A stretch of DNA of 64,000 bases from Dryomyza anilis (GCA_951804985.1 OX638131.1:103436464-103500463); one strand, 5' to 3'. Shown: positions 1-12,700, counted from the stretch's first letter. Notes: generated from the sequence alone by a model not told the origin. A program made the numbers and translations.

Positions 1-280
1 CGAGCCGATAGGTCCCCAGTTCGATCCCCAGCGACTACCAACATCTTTTTTTAATAGAAAACATTTTTCTATACGACGCTACCTCGGCAGTAAATGCAAA
101 CCTACGAGAGTAAAACATTGCATATGAAAAGCTCTCACTCGCCGTTCGGATTCGGCAATAAACTGTAGGTCCCACCAATTTTGAGTACAAATATAACACT
201 CACAGCTCTAATGATGAGAGAGCTCCGCCGAAGTTCTATACAGAAATGTTGCGCTAAATTATTATTATTATAAAATTGAG
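1..280 (+). repeat. tRNA-derived SINE, copy A (5' end cut by window edge)
   Basis: Same sequence as the fuller copy at 59676-59983: shared blocks include the TTTTTCTATA stretch, the GGCAGTAAATG block, the CCTACGAGAGTAAA block, the CGGATTCGGCAATAAACTGT block and an (ATT)n tail at about 258-271. The tRNA-like head is mostly missing; only a degenerate box B (AGTTCGATCCCC, about 18-29) is left. Non-coding. Confidence 0.8.
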
Positions 281-1119
281 ATGTCCTATACCGTACTATC
301 TAACATGTAAGTGTAATGCCATTTTGGAATGGGGTTCTGATTGTTATGATAGTTGGTACTAAATGTCGTCCTTCAAGCCAATATCAGTTAAAAAACTTAT
401 TATATGGTTAGTGTTCATTCTTCTAATATCGGTCGCATTTGTTGGTGGATTTCCAAGTAATTTCATACTTGTACGCGCATAAGCGATGGATATATTTCTA
501 AAATATGTTCTAGAGAAAATCTACAGAATCCGGAAATCTCATTCATATATATTTACATATCTATTGTGTTTTATAGAATTACTTAAATGAGGTAACATAA
601 GAACTAGCAAGCATTTGAGTTTATTTTTCTGGAACGCGATAAAATTATTCAAAAGTATCCGATTCTCAGACCCCACTTCAAATTACTTTGTGATCCTGGG
701 TCTCAATTGAAAAAGTACGAAATTGTTGTGTTTTGGGACTCGGTAAGCGATTCACCAACGTATCTAATATTATGCACAAATTAATAGATCCATAAATAGG
801 TATAGGGGGTTGCAATCCCAAAGCATTTTGTCAATCGTGGCACTTTGGGGATTAGAAAAATGGTTGAAATTTGTACTACAGGAAAACAAAAATTTAATGT
901 TTATACATAAAGCTTTGTGAAATATAATAGACAGCGATATCCGGCTGAATTTGACTTTATAGGGCCGGTTGAAATTCACAAAAATAAAAAATTGTCACGA
1001 CCTTTTAAATGGGGGGAGAGTGACGAAAATATATTTTTTGGCCTAATCGAAACCGATCGAATTTTTTGTTTTTCGATACTCTCCGCCCCTTTTTTTTTGA
1101 GACACATATATCAAGATCT
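281..1119. other. intergenic DNA, nothing recognised
   Basis: AT-rich sequence without a convincing ORF, RNA gene or clear repeat. Short open frames here (770-979 minus, 917-1141 plus) have no protein-like composition. Confidence 0.5.
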
Positions 1120-1245
1120 ATTAAAAATAATTAAAATTTAGAATTTAGTAGATTTAATTTTATTTTCACGTTATTTTCATTTGCGGATTTCATTCCGGGA
1201 TTTTCAGTACTGTATTTCTTTGGGATCCCGGTTTTGGAAGCCCTA
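1120..1245 (-). mobile_element. hAT-like element, solo terminal fragment
   Basis: Reads as the reverse complement of the first ~125 bases of the complete element at 13232-14052: it ends in GGAAGCCCTA at 1245, with CCCGG/GGGATCCCGG blocks and an ACGTTATTTT block in matching order. Only one end is present, so this is a truncated copy. Confidence 0.65.
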
Positions 1246-1291
1246 GTAGGTATTAAGAACTCACAAAGTTTACAAATTTAAAACTAGGGGA

Positions 1292-1735
1292 TTGTTCTGT
1301 TGCGAAATTTATTTATATAATTATTTATATATATTTTTTACAATTTTTTTTCAATCAATATATTTTTTTTTATGTTTTCGATATTTTTTTTTTATATTTT
1401 CAATATGTTTTTATATTTTCAATATTTTTTTTTATATTTTCAATATTTTTTTTTTATTTTTTCAATATTTTTTTTTTATATTTTCAAGATTTTTTTTTAT
1501 ATTTACAATATTTTTTTATATTTTCAATACTTTTTTTATTAATTTTTCAATATTTTTTTATTATATTTTCGATATTTTTTTATATGTGCAATTTTTTTTT
1601 GTATATTTTCAATATATTTTTTTTTTATATATTAAATTTTTTTATATTTTCAATATATATTTTTTTATTTTTAAAATTTTTACATACTTTCAATATTGTC
1701 ATGAAATTTCAATAATTTTCTTTGGTACTTTTTAA
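1292..1735 (+). repeat. short-period tandem array (TATTTTCAATATTTTTTTT-like)
   Basis: About 20 degenerate units of 18-20 bp built on 'ttttcaatattttttt'. The open frame across it (147 aa, almost only F, I, Y) is an artefact of T-rich repeats and not a gene. Confidence 0.85.
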
Positions 1736-2289
1736 TTTCACGATAACCATGCTGCCAAGTGTTCGCTGCGCCATCTATTCGTGGGTAGTACAGTTTAACG
1801 ATTTGCTACAAACATTGGTTCGTGTCTTTACTAAAATATTTTCGTTGAATTTTTTGAGGTTAATATGTAAAATATCAAAAATATTCGTACTAAAGAAGTA
1901 CAAAAATACAATTTTAGTAGTTTTAGTACCAATTGATAACCATCCTGTCAACAACCGTTATTGGTCGTTAAATTCGCATGCGCTTCGTGCAATTCGTTGT
2001 ATTGCCGCCATTCGTAAATTTTCCTTTGTGTAAAACGTTGAACAAAAAATTTCGCTGCCTGTCGTTTGTGTTAAATTTTAGTTTGCATTTTCTTTAATTT
2101 TTTGGAATAAACTTGCAAAAAATTGTGCCACAAATGTTTTGCTGCATAGCAGTTACACGCTATTTATTTTACGTTACCACTCCACGTTATTGTTGGAAAA
2201 AGACTCAATAAAACTGAAAAAAAAAAATAAGTTTTCTTTTTGAATTTGTGAAATAAATTTTAATTGGTAAGTTTTGAATAATAGTTTCT
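1736..2289. other. intergenic DNA, no supported gene
   Basis: Less repetitive than its surroundings. The 103-aa open frame at 1722-2033 has no family features. The stretch could hold the transcript end of the candidate gene to its right, which is on the minus strand, but nothing fixes that. Confidence 0.4.
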
Positions 2290-2580
2290 CTAGTTAAATC
2301 TATACAAAACTATATTAATGCAGTTTATCACGTTTTTAAAATGTCGCCAAATTTTGTTGAGCTTTTTTCGATATTTTTGTTTTTGTTGCTGCGACAAGAG
2401 GCTCCAATGCGTGTTCAAGGTTTTTGTTGCTGCGTCGACGCACTTGCCTACGTCGACTGCGCTGTGTCGCACTATGCCGTTACAATGCTGCTTGTCTTTT
2501 TCTGAATGCCGCCTTGGCAACATCACAACTGATTTTCTTCGAATGAAATTTATTGGAGTTTTTAGAATTTTATTTCTCAT
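2290..2580 (-). CDS. possible small basic protein, weakly HMG-box-like
   Basis: I do not recognise this gene with certainty. From the ATG at 2580 it encodes 96 residues rich in K, R, Q and H; an upstream ATG at 2640 would add 20 lysine-rich residues. The C-terminal half contains HWSLLSQQQKQKYRKK, with the spacing (W-x-x-L-x6-K-Y) of the third helix of HMG boxes, including the testis MST-HMG boxes of flies. The stretch 2390-2530 is clearly richer in G+C than its flanks, as expected for coding DNA. An opposite-strand frame (2318-2629) overlaps and has no protein-like pattern. It could be a short testis gene, a decayed gene fragment or chance. Confidence 0.3.
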   Translation of the reverse strand: MRNKILKTPINFIRRKSVVMLPRRHSEKDKQHCNGIVRHSAVDVGKCVDAATKTLNTHWSLLSQQQKQKYRKKLNKIWRHFKNVINCINIVLYRFN

Positions 2581-2640
2581 TATTTGCAATTTTTTTTTTT
2601 TTAATTTATATTTTAAATTTATAAAATAATTTCCAAACAA

Positions 2641-3148
2641 AAAAAGTTAAGGAGTCTGCTTAAACATTTGATTTCGTTAATTTGTGAATTTCTTGGTTAT
2701 TTAAAAAAAAATTATTTTTCACTAGTGTGCTTTAAGTGTGCTTTGACATACTTCTAAATTATGTCTTATTTAGGATTTACGACATAACTTCGATAAATCG
2801 TTTACCCGGCTGAATTTATTGTGTAGGGCTGGAAATAAAAAATAATAAAAATTAAATTTGAGTGATTAAAAAAAGTTCGCGCAGAGAGTAGAATTTATTT
2901 AAAAAATTTGATTGTGCCACTGTTCCAGGAAATGAACATTGAAATAATTAATTCTTTTGATTTTTCGGTTGTAATTTTTAGTTTTACTTTAATACATGAA
3001 ATTTTTTATTTTTTTTTGCTCCGTCCACTTTGTTATAATCCAAAAACAAGTTTTAATTTTTAGTTCATTTTTTTTTGGCACTTCCCCCATAAATGAGGGC
3101 TTGGCAATTTATTTTGTGAATTTCGATCGTCCCTATAAACTAATGGCC
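2641..3148. other. intergenic DNA, nothing recognised
   Basis: AT-rich, with no convincing coding frame or repeat structure. Confidence 0.4.
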
Positions 3149-3300
3149 GATTTACATTGTATCTTGTATCATCTATGAATCTCACTGTATCTCCTAGGTT
3201 TGCATTTTTTAAAATTTTCATATAAAAATAGTATTTTTTTGAAAAAATGCACCCCTAGGAGATACAGTGAGACTCACAGAAGGTAGAATGTAAATCGGGC
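3149..3300. repeat. small fold-back element
   Basis: Two ~65-nt arms in inverted orientation: GGCCGATTTACATT at the left and AATGTAAATCGGGC at the right, with CACTGTATCTCCTAGG answered by CCTAGGAGATACAGTG nearer the centre (~3225). A miniature hairpin element; no coding capacity. Confidence 0.75.
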
Positions 3301-3639
3301 ATAAAGGTTATCCCCTTTTTCCAGGAAATTATATTTTTGATTTTTAAGGAGTTCCACACAAGGTCACTTTTTATGCCCAGTTTTTGTATCGTGACAAATT
3401 TTTTCTTTTTCCCCCCGACGTCATTTGTCGTCAACTGGGCAACTTCTTAAATAGAATGTAAAGACAACCAGTCGGGAAGGTTAGATCACATCGACAATTT
3501 TAAAGTAGGTGTTTTATGATAGTATTATCAAAATTATAGTCGATCTAAGTCGACTATAAATACCCTACACATATGTGTGGTTATCATTCAATGTGGTATA
3601 TAGGTCACCAGGTACAACGAATCCTGAAAATAATTACAA

Positions 3640-4170
3640 ATTTTCAATCGCTAAAGAATTTACCATTCATTTGATACCCATATTTACAAATGGGTAGATG
3701 TACCGAAATTCGATTTTTTTATTTTTTTTTTTTTTTTTGCAAACAAGTTGGTTCGAGGGAAACATTATGTTCATGTATTTGAGCATGAATATATATTTGA
3801 CCAAAAATGTGTACCTAAGCACGTATACAGTAAAATTGTTCTGTAGATGTAAATTTTGTATGAGTTATTTGAACATAAGTGGTCGGTTCTTTGGTCACAA
3901 TAGACTGGTCATGACAATTTTCTTGTTCAGACAGCTTAGATATATAAGTAATCTAAATCTAAAGTTTCATTGCTATAGCTCTTCTACTTTTACTGTAATC
4001 GTGATTTCAAGTGACAGACAGAAGGACAGACAGATATAGCTAAATTGACTCGGGAGGTCATGCTACTCAAGAATATATATACTTTTCCATACCAGCGATG
4101 CTTTCTTCACGGTGTTACAAACGGCGTACCAAACTGAATATACCCTTTCACTCTTAGTACCCTACTCTAA
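3640..4170 (-). repeat. dispersed repeat with 'GTACGCCGTTTGTAAC' end, copy 1
   Basis: Shares, in reverse orientation, the block order of 57960-58314 plus 59509-59660: 'AGTTTGGTACGCCGTTT', 'GGAAAAGTAT', 'TGTCTGTC', 'TCACGATTACAG', 'AGATTACTT' and 'TCAAATGAA'. Non-coding interspersed repeat of about 500 bp; class unknown. Confidence 0.65.
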
Positions 4171-4477
4171 ATATACTATAAAAAATATACTATATTAAAT
4201 TCAACATTACTTTCTCACTATTTAATACGAAGGACACATTCAGCCTTATCGTGAATAAAATTCCTCAGGGAATTTTTAACCTTGGTGGAAAATAGATATC
4301 GTTAACAATGTTTGAAAAGGTAAAAAATGTTTCCCTAAAAAAACTGCGTATCATGAACAACATTTTGGAGGAAAAAATTACCCCTGTTTCGCTGAAAAAA
4401 ATGCGCCACTTTTTCATCGGGGAAAAGAATTAATTAAAAACAAACCACCACACTATAATTAACTATACTTTTATTTA

Positions 4478-5306
4478 AAGGTTTTTTCAACAGGGACGCT
4501 ACAAAAGTAGAGCGACAGGGACAGCAAACGACGCCATATTTCTTGTCTCTCTTTTGACATTTCTCTTCAGTAAGGTTTACCATTTCATGATGGAAAGATA
4601 TACGAATTCGAATTTCGGTAGTAAATATTAATAATTTTGAGTCGTTGTTGGCTCGTACATAGCTGCCAACTTTGTCAGATAAATCTACTTTGTCAGATTT
4701 TTTAATTGCCGGTAGATAAAAGATATCTGACCAGATTTTTTAATTCCGTGTAAGATTTTTCTTACAGAAAAGATTTTTTTATTCTCATGCAGATTTTTTA
4801 TGTTTTTTTGTATATTTCTTTATTTGATTTTGTAAATGCTATCGAATTTTAAATATTATATTTCAAGAAAAATGTGTTGAATTTTAATATTTTTTTTATA
4901 TAATTATTTTTATATAGAAAACACTCACGCGTTTTTATCTATTTCAGATGTTTTAATGCATGAGTGATTTTTGTGAGATTTTTTATTGTATGTGGGATTT
5001 TGTAACTTTTTTTTAAGAATTTTAGATTTTTGGTAGATTTTTTAATGCATGAGAGATTTTTGTCAGATTTTTTAATGCCTGTAAGATTTTTTGATTGCAA
5101 AAATCTGTCAATAGATTTTTTAATTATCGCTGTAAGAAAAACAGATTTTTTGTCAGAATTTAGGTTGGCAGCTATGGGCTCGTATATCTTTCCATCATGA
5201 AATGGCAAACCTTACTGAAGAGAAATGTCAAAAGAGCGTCAAGAAATATGGCGTCGTTTGCTGTCCCTGTCGCTCTAGTTTGTAGCGTCCCTGTTGAAAA
5301 ACCCTT
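4478..5306. mobile_element. fold-back element, AAGGGTTTTTCAACAGGGACGC family, copy 1 (interrupted)
   Basis: Terminal inverted arms of ~170 bp run inward from AAGGTTTTTTCAACAGGGACG at the left and GCGTCCCTGTTGAAAAACCCTTT at the right, and continue through GCGACAGGGACAG and CATTTCATGATGG. The centre is interrupted by another element at 4658-5176. Relatives lie at 31605-31945 and 41868-42176. No transposase; the small frames inside are repeat artefacts. Confidence 0.85.
4658..5176. mobile_element. nested hAT-like MITE with 8-bp target duplication
   Basis: Begins CATAGCTGCCAAC and ends GTTGGCAGCTATG, a perfect 13-bp terminal inverted repeat. It is flanked by GGCTCGTA at 4650-4657 and 5177-5184. 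The uninterrupted sister element at 41868 reads straight through a single GGCTCGTA, confirming the insertion. An 8-bp duplication is typical of hAT elements (P elements share it). The inside is built from degenerate 'cagattttttaat' units, with no transposase. Confidence 0.88.
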
Positions 5307-5407
5307 TAGCTAGAAAATTTTACTTTTTTTTACTTTTTGTTACATTTTGTTTTAACATTCATTTACGATGCATGAATTTTTAGTGAATATCTGAACATCG
5401 AAAGGTT

Positions 5408-5840
5408 CCCAGTAGTAAATTTCAGGCGCAAGAAGCTATGCTAGCACTGATTCTCAAGCAGATAGAACCCCTTCCCGACTAAATGATTTCCTTTCTTCTT
5501 TTTTTTTATATGAAATGAACATTTTTGCAGGACTTCCCTATTCGTGTCTCAGAGAACGGGTCTCACAAAATCTCACAAAATAGTGTGACTCATTTCTGTT
5601 AGTCTCACAAAATAGTTTGACTCATTTCTGTTAGCATTCCATTAGAAGGTGAGCTAGCAGTGCTTCGCTTTTGTATTTGAAAAATATTAGAAATAGTCAC
5701 CAAATCGATTAACGCTGATTCTCTAGAAGGTGTGCTGGAAGTACATTAGCTTCAGTAATGGCAGAATGTGTATTGAGCATGCTAAGAAGTTGTTATAGCA
5801 GGACTTCTAATGGCAAGGCCTGGACAAATTTACTACTGGG
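5408..5840. mobile_element. MITE with CCCAGTAGTAAATTT inverted ends, copy 1
   Basis: Starts CCCAGTAGTAAATTT and ends AAATTTACTACTGGG. Subterminal blocks (GAAGCTATGCTAGCACTGATTC, TTGAGCATGCTAAGAAGTTG, AGGCCTGGACAAA) recur in an internally deleted, inverted copy at 31323-31494. No coding capacity and no obvious target duplication. Confidence 0.8.
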
Positions 5841-8800
5841 TAGCTTTTCTATTTTCCTTTTTCTTCTATCGCTGGGTATCAAACCCCTAGGATCTTTCGG
5901 TACACTAAACGCTGCTTTTACTAAAAAATAATACACTTTAAAATTTAATTATTTCACGATGGCGTGATTACTGTTGATTTCTAAAAAAAAACTGCTCCAT
6001 TATTAATTCTCCTGTTTTGGTTTTTTTTTTGTATCAAATAATGATTTCATTTGTCACTTTATTTTAACGATTTTTCAAACTTTTTTTGGGTCAAAATACA
6101 TTTCAAAAATTTTATTCTTTGTATGTTTTTTTTTGTTGATTTATATAATTTCTAATTGTAAGCTTGTTTTTATTACATAGAATAATACAATTAAAATTGA
6201 TTTTTTTTGTTGTTTTTTTTTTTATTAATATTTTACCATTTTTCATAATCTACATAATTAAAATTTTTATGAAGTTTTGTTTGTTTTTTTTTCATTTCTT
6301 TATTTTATATTGTTTTGGTAACTAACTCATTGTGTTTTATGTAGTAATTGTATTTTTGTTTCATATGCATTATTAATATCGTATTGTGTGAGTGTTTTTT
6401 TTTTGTATATTCTATTAAAATTGTTAATTGATTTCTTTTTTGTTTTTTTTCTTTTATATTTTTATGCAATAAGTATTTCGTCGTTTTTGAGTCAAGTTGT
6501 ATTAAATGTTTTTCTTCTTAATAATTGTATACTCAACTAATGAAGATTAATTATAAAGAAACACACGATACACACAACATTTTGGTTTTTGTTGTTTTTT
6601 TTTTTTATTTATTTTATTATTTTTATTGATTTTTTATAGTATTTTTTAATAGTTGTTAATACAGAAAATATGTTTTGTATTTTTAAAGTTAATAATTGCA
6701 ATGACATTTTATTTTTATTTTGTGGTTGTTGTGATTAATGATGCTAAAATGACGTATAATAGTAGTAGTTGTAGAATTGATGATGTTTTGATGTGATGCA
6801 TGATGCTGTTATGTGGTGTGATGTAAATTTGTGATGAACAATTTGTTCATAGTTGTGATGATGATGTTGATTTTTTTTATTAAAAGTTTGTTTGGTTGAT
6901 GTTGCTGGAAAACATGTTGCAATTGTGTGATTGTTAACTCAATTACACGCCAACGTTCAAAAATTGGAAATATTTTAAATTACATATTTTGCAGTTTTAA
7001 TGCATTTTAAGATTTGCATTAAAGAAATAAAATTGTATGGAAATGTTTTAATTGATTTTTGAACTAATTTAGATTTTGACATTTAATTGATTTTTTTTTT
7101 CTAATTTGGTTTTCAATTGCAGTTTTGGTTAATTGGAAATAATATTTCAATTAAAATTCAATTAACACTTTAATTAACATTCAATTAAAATACAATTCAA
7201 TAAAGTTTAATTCAAATTAAATAGCTACTCATATTATCAATATTTAAACATTAAAAAAGCTTCAATTAAAATCGTCAATGAAATTAAATATTGAACTTTA
7301 AAATTTTAATTGACATAAGAATTTAATTAATTAAATAACTTTATTAAGTATTTAAGTTAAATGTTAAACTGAATTTTAATGAAGCACCAAATTAAATTAG
7401 AATTTTATCTATTCAACGTGTTACTGAATTTTTCATTAAACTCTCAATAACATTAGAATTATATCAATTAAATGATGTTGCCTTGAATATTTGTTTTTAA
7501 TTGCAATTTTAGTTTAATTACAAAATTTAAAATTTTTAATTAAAATTCTATTAACATTGAATTAATATACAATACACCAAAATTTAATTCAAATTAAGTA
7601 GAGCTTGTCTCAATTAAGCATTAAAATTATAATTAAATCATTAACATTGATTAATATCAAATTTAGTTTAATAAAAATTGAACAATTAAATAGATAATTA
7701 AATATTGAATTAAATGCATTCTTAAAATGTTCAAATAATTAAGAATTCAATTGAATTTTTTTCACTAAACATTCAATAATTTTTTTCAATACAATTTTAA
7801 ATATTCAATTAAATTTAAAATGCATATTTCAATTCAAGTTTCAATTAAACATTTAATTAAAGTTTCAATTAAACATTCAATTAAAGTTTCAATAAGCATT
7901 CTTCAATCAAATTAACTATTTTAATTGAATTTTAATGTACATTTTTTTAGAATTTTAGTTGGAAACTTTAATTGAATTTTTGTTTGAAACTTTAATTCAA
8001 AATTTTATTAAATTAAAATTTTTTAATTGAATTTTAATTTAAATAGCATTTAAAATTCAATTAATATTTAGTCTTCTATTTAATTTTCAATTGAATTTAA
8101 TGTTGCAACTGAAAATTTGAATTTTAAGTGTCCATTGTTTAATTGAATTTCAGTTTAATTTACAATTGCAATTTTTAATTTCATTTTTAATTAAATTTTT
8201 AATTGATTTTTTAATGGAATTTTTATTTCTAAAAAACTTACATAAATCGAATTTATAATTTTCAATTAAACTTTGAAAATATCCAAAAACTTTAAATTTT
8301 TTGGAAATTTAAATTAAATTTTTAATTAAATTTTCAATTAAATTTTCAAGAAAATTTTCAATTAAATTTTCAATTAATTTTTTAAATTAAATTTTCAATT
8401 AAATTATCAATTAAATGTTTAATTAAATAATTAAAACTAAATGTTTAACTAAATTACCAATTAAATGCTCAATTAATTAAATTATCAAAAAATGTTTAAT
8501 AAAATCATCAATTAAATTTTTAATTGTATTTTAAAATAAATTTACATGAAGTTTTATATTAAAATTTTAATTAAACTTTCAATTAAATTTTCCATTAAAC
8601 TTGTAATGAAATTTCCAGTAAATCCAAAACATGCCTTGTATATTTTAACGTGTTTTTCTTCTAATTTAAAAATTTTTATGAAAAAATGAAAAAAAAATAA
8701 CAAAAAATGATAAAACGCTGGCGTGTGCTTGCCGTATTGTTGTTTTTATAAAATTTTTAATTTTTTTTTTTAATATTTAACAAATTTTTTGTATGGTTTT

Positions 8801-9248
8801 TTAAAAACCTTTTTGTATTTTTTGTTGTTTTGCCTGCGTGTTTTTGTTTTGTAATATATAGTTGGGTTGCAGGCCGCCCGCTCTAAATTGAATGACTTGC
8901 TGCTGTTGTTGTTGTTTATGTATTTTGTAATTTTTGGGGGGTTTTGTTGTTGTTGTTGTATTAATAATATGTTGCTTCTTTAAAAATTCCCATCTAAACC
9001 TTTTTTCACATTTTGTTTGTTTTTATATATAATATATATGTAATATTTTGTTTGTTAGGTTGCTTCTTTTTAAATCTAAAAAAAATCTACAACTTTTTTT
9101 TGTTTCATTTTCTTTGCATTCGACGACTCCATTTTGACTCCTCCCTCTCTTTTTATTTTTCTTTTCTTGTTGTTGTAATATTTGACTGTATTTATTTGTT
9201 TTTGTTGTAGTTGATGCTGCTATACTTGTGTGTGGCAGTCTTTCAAAT
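5841..9248. other. AT-rich tract downstream of vig, including its presumed 3' UTR
   Basis: No gene. From ~6960 to ~8640 the DNA is almost wholly built from AATTAAA / TTTAATT words in changing order, without a fixed period. 8870-9240 has TTG/GTT runs of the sort seen in fly 3' UTRs. A minus-strand AATAAA at 9191-9196, 53 bases past the vig stop, is the nearest polyadenylation signal; further ones lie downstream, so the real transcript end is open. Confidence 0.5.
9191..9196 (-). terminator. candidate vig polyadenylation signal
   Basis: AATAAA on the minus strand, 53 bases beyond the stop codon. Not unique in this AT-rich DNA. Confidence 0.3.
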
Positions 9249-9772
9249 TTAACCCAAAGTTGGGAACTGACGTTCATCATTGACCTTGGGCGCTGTATTC
9301 TGTTGCATTCTTTCACCAAAGTTGCGTGGCTTGCTGGCATTGCTGCCACCACGTCCACCGCCACGTGCGCCCTCAAATCCACCACGTGCACCCTCAAAAC
9401 CACCGCGTGGTGCGCGTGGCGCAGCTGCAACCTGCTGTTGTTCTTCACCGGCAACAGCGGCAGCAACAGTTTGTTCTCCACCAGCAGCTGCAGGTGCTCC
9501 TCCACCGACCTGGCTTCTGTTGTAACCACCTGGTCCACCAGTGCGTGGGCCACCACGTGGTCCGCCTGGACCGCCACGTCCGCGTCCGCCGAAACCGCCA
9601 CCGCCGCGACGTCCATCATTGAAGTTGAACTGAATGTCGAGAACGCGTTGTTGGCGTCCGACGCGTTGTGGATACATGGCAGGGTCATATTCGAGCTCTT
9701 CTTCGCTTTCGTTCTCCTTCTTCTTGGTATTGTTGAGGGCAACCATTTTCTTCCATTGCGATGTGTCTTCAC
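9249..9772 (-). CDS. vig: vig coding exon 3
   Basis: Acceptor TTTACAG; stop TAA at 9251-9249. Starts GEDTSQWKKM, then an acidic patch, then RGG-rich sequence ending in FPTLG. The two overlapping plus-strand frames and the 249-aa minus-strand frame are shadows of this GC-rich exon. Confidence 0.93.
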
Positions 9773-12700
9773 CTGTAAAGATTTAGGATGACAAAAATTG
9801 TTAAAAATTTATTTTTTATTTGAGTTTGAATAAATTCGTTAAGGTCTAATTATTTTTTTTAGACAATATTTAAGATGATTCTTATGACGTTCTCCAATAC
9901 GTTCTCTGTTACGTTTTTGTAAGAGGCGTCGATTGTAGTGACGAAATTGAGATTTTCCATATGAAATTGTATAAATTCCAAATGAAATTGAGATTTTTCA
10001 TTTTAAATTGAGAATATTCCAAATGAAATTGAGATTTTTCCATTTGAAATTGGGAAAATACCAAATGAAATATAGGTTTTTCCATATGAAATTGTATAAA
10101 TTCCAAATGAAATTGAGATTTTCCATTTGAAATTGGGAAAATTCCAAATGAAATTGAGATTTTTCCATTTGAAATTGAGAATTTTCCAAATGAAATGGAG
10201 AATTGCCATTTGAAATTGGAAAAATACAAAATGAAATTAAGATTTTTCCATATGAAATTGTATAAATTCCAAATGAAATTGATATTTTCCATTTGAAATT
10301 GAGAATATTCCAAATGAAATAGAGATTTTTCATTTTAATTTGGGAAAATTCCAAATGAAATTGAGATTTTTCCATTTGAAATTGGGAAAATTCCAAATGA
10401 AATTTAGATTTTTCCATTTGAAATTGAGAAAATTCAAAACTAAATTAAGATTTGAAAGTAAGCAATTTGCATACATTTTCCTTTTGAATTTTGGAACAAA
10501 TTTATTTGGGAAAACAAAGAAATTTAATATTTTTGATTAGAAATTCATAAATTTATTGAATTACGCCGACGGTATGTAAAACAATGAATAACATGGAATC
10601 CAAATGTGAAACGGTGCCGTTTTGATTTTTGAAACTGGAATCAGAGCCGTATACTTACAAAATGGAATCGAAACCCTTATAAGTTGTTTCGGTTGGAACC
10701 GATACCTAAATCGCTATTCTTCGCTACTATATATTGGAACCAGAACCGGAACCGACATCCCAAAGGGTTTAGTCACATATTTCCTTTGTAATTTACTCAA
10801 TTTCAGATGAAAAAAATCTCAATTTAAATTGCAATTTTCTCAATTTCAAATGAAAAAAATCTCAATTTCATTTGGAATTTTCTCAATTCAAACTTGAAAA
10901 TCTCCATTTCATTTGGAAATTTCTCAATCTACTATATCCTATTTTTTGTTCTTGCATTTCCTCATCACTTTATAATAAGTTATATGAAAAAAATCTATCT
11001 CACCTTCGCCGGCCTTGCGTATATTGAATTGTGGCTTAGCGCGCTGTTGCTTCTGTGCCTTCCATTCGTCCAATGTCAATTCTTTGGTTTCCTCTTCGAC
11101 GGCCGCCTGCTCAGCGCCAGCCTGTTGTTCATTGCCAGAGTCGTCAGCCTTCTCCGCATTGGCGGCACCCTCGGCGGCATTGGCAGCGCCTTCAGTTTTG
11201 TTCACATCATCGATGGTTTCCTTGACAGAGCCCCAGTTGTGTGCGCCAGCGCCATCACGTTTGTCAACTGATTTGACGCCTGCAATGGAAATAAATTATC
11301 ATTGGTTATTGGCTCTCTTAATTATTTTATAGTATTATTCTCTAATGGGGGGATATACTAAATGAGCTGCAGTTATTTAATTTCTAGTATATATCGTCAT
11401 TGTCATGCCAAAGGGGCGAATGTGCATTTTTAAAAATGTTGGCAAATCAAATTTTAATGTTTGAAGTGCTTTCAAATTTAGCAAAATTCATATCTTTTCA
11501 ATTTTTTCTGTCATTTTGGTTTATTTGTTAATTATTATAACGTATGTAAAATATCTTTAGATTTGGACAACCTACTGAATTATAAATACGGATTTAATGA
11601 GACTATATCCTGATCAAAACGCAAATATTTTTGTTTTTTATGCTATAACTTTTTATTAGCGCAAGATAAAATAGCAACTTAAAGGCATTAATTGTTTGAT
11701 TTTAAAGCACCTATCTATTGGCATCACTAATTAAAAATATTTTGTCAAACATTAATTTGCCATTAGTTATTTGAAGGAAAAAATGTTTGGCAAAATATTT
11801 TTAAAAAATGATGCAGATCGATAGGTTCTTCGAAAACAAACAATTAATACCTTTACACCGCTATTTTATCTTGCACTAATAACGAAAAAACGAAAAGATT
11901 CGCCCATTTGGCATGACAAGATTTTCAATATTTCAAATTCGTTCTCTTGGCATGATAGTGACGATATGTATATTACACCCACAAAAAAATACTATATAAA
12001 TAATAGTTTTTTACTATTAAAAATATTCAATATGATAAATTATTTTTTTAATCGGAAAATACCATTAAATACTAGAAAATACCATGACATTGTCATTGAT
12101 TTTATATGAAATTTTTTATTTTTTGTTTACTATTAAATCAATAATTGTCCTATTGACCAATTTTAATGGGATTTGAGGGAATTTTTTTCTGGGTGTAGTA
12201 AAATCTCATATATATGATACTGACAAGAATGATACCAAAGTATGAAATTAAGACATTTATGAAAAGCTCAAATCTACTCGTTTGAGAATCTGTAAAAATT
12301 AAAACCAAAAATCGTACATGTGAATTATGCCTTTATTTAATTTTAAAAACCATTTACGTTATGCAATACGTTATAGTTACACCTTAAACATTTTTTTTTT
12401 GCTTTTAACTCGTCATTAATTTTGTCCGATTCACCCGAATTTCATAGTTTATTTCAAAATATCAGATGAAGTATTCCGAATAGCATACAAAAGAAATCAG
12501 ACCAAAAATTCAAATTTGCTGTTGTGTCAAAGTTCAACTTATATAGACAAACACAAGAGTTATCAATTTTTTCAACTTCTAAATCAAATCCAAAATCTAT
12601 GTAATGAGGTCGTGATTAGATTCTCCATCAGAGTACATCAGAATACCATACTAAGATCGGGGGTAAATAAAAAAAATAAAAAATGCTTCATGTGGTGTGT

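Noticed and set aside
1292..1735. 147-aa open frame of F/I/Y
   Set aside because: Translation of a T-rich tandem array; no protein-like composition.
9023..9791. Long plus- and minus-strand frames over vig exon 3 (187 and 249 aa)
   Set aside because: Shadows of a GC-rich RGG-coding exon; the vig frame has the family motifs and correct splice sites.
9909..10417. Overlapping open frames with QFQMEK/FHLEF repeats
   Set aside because: A stop-poor ~42-bp repeat open in all minus-strand frames; intronic in vig.
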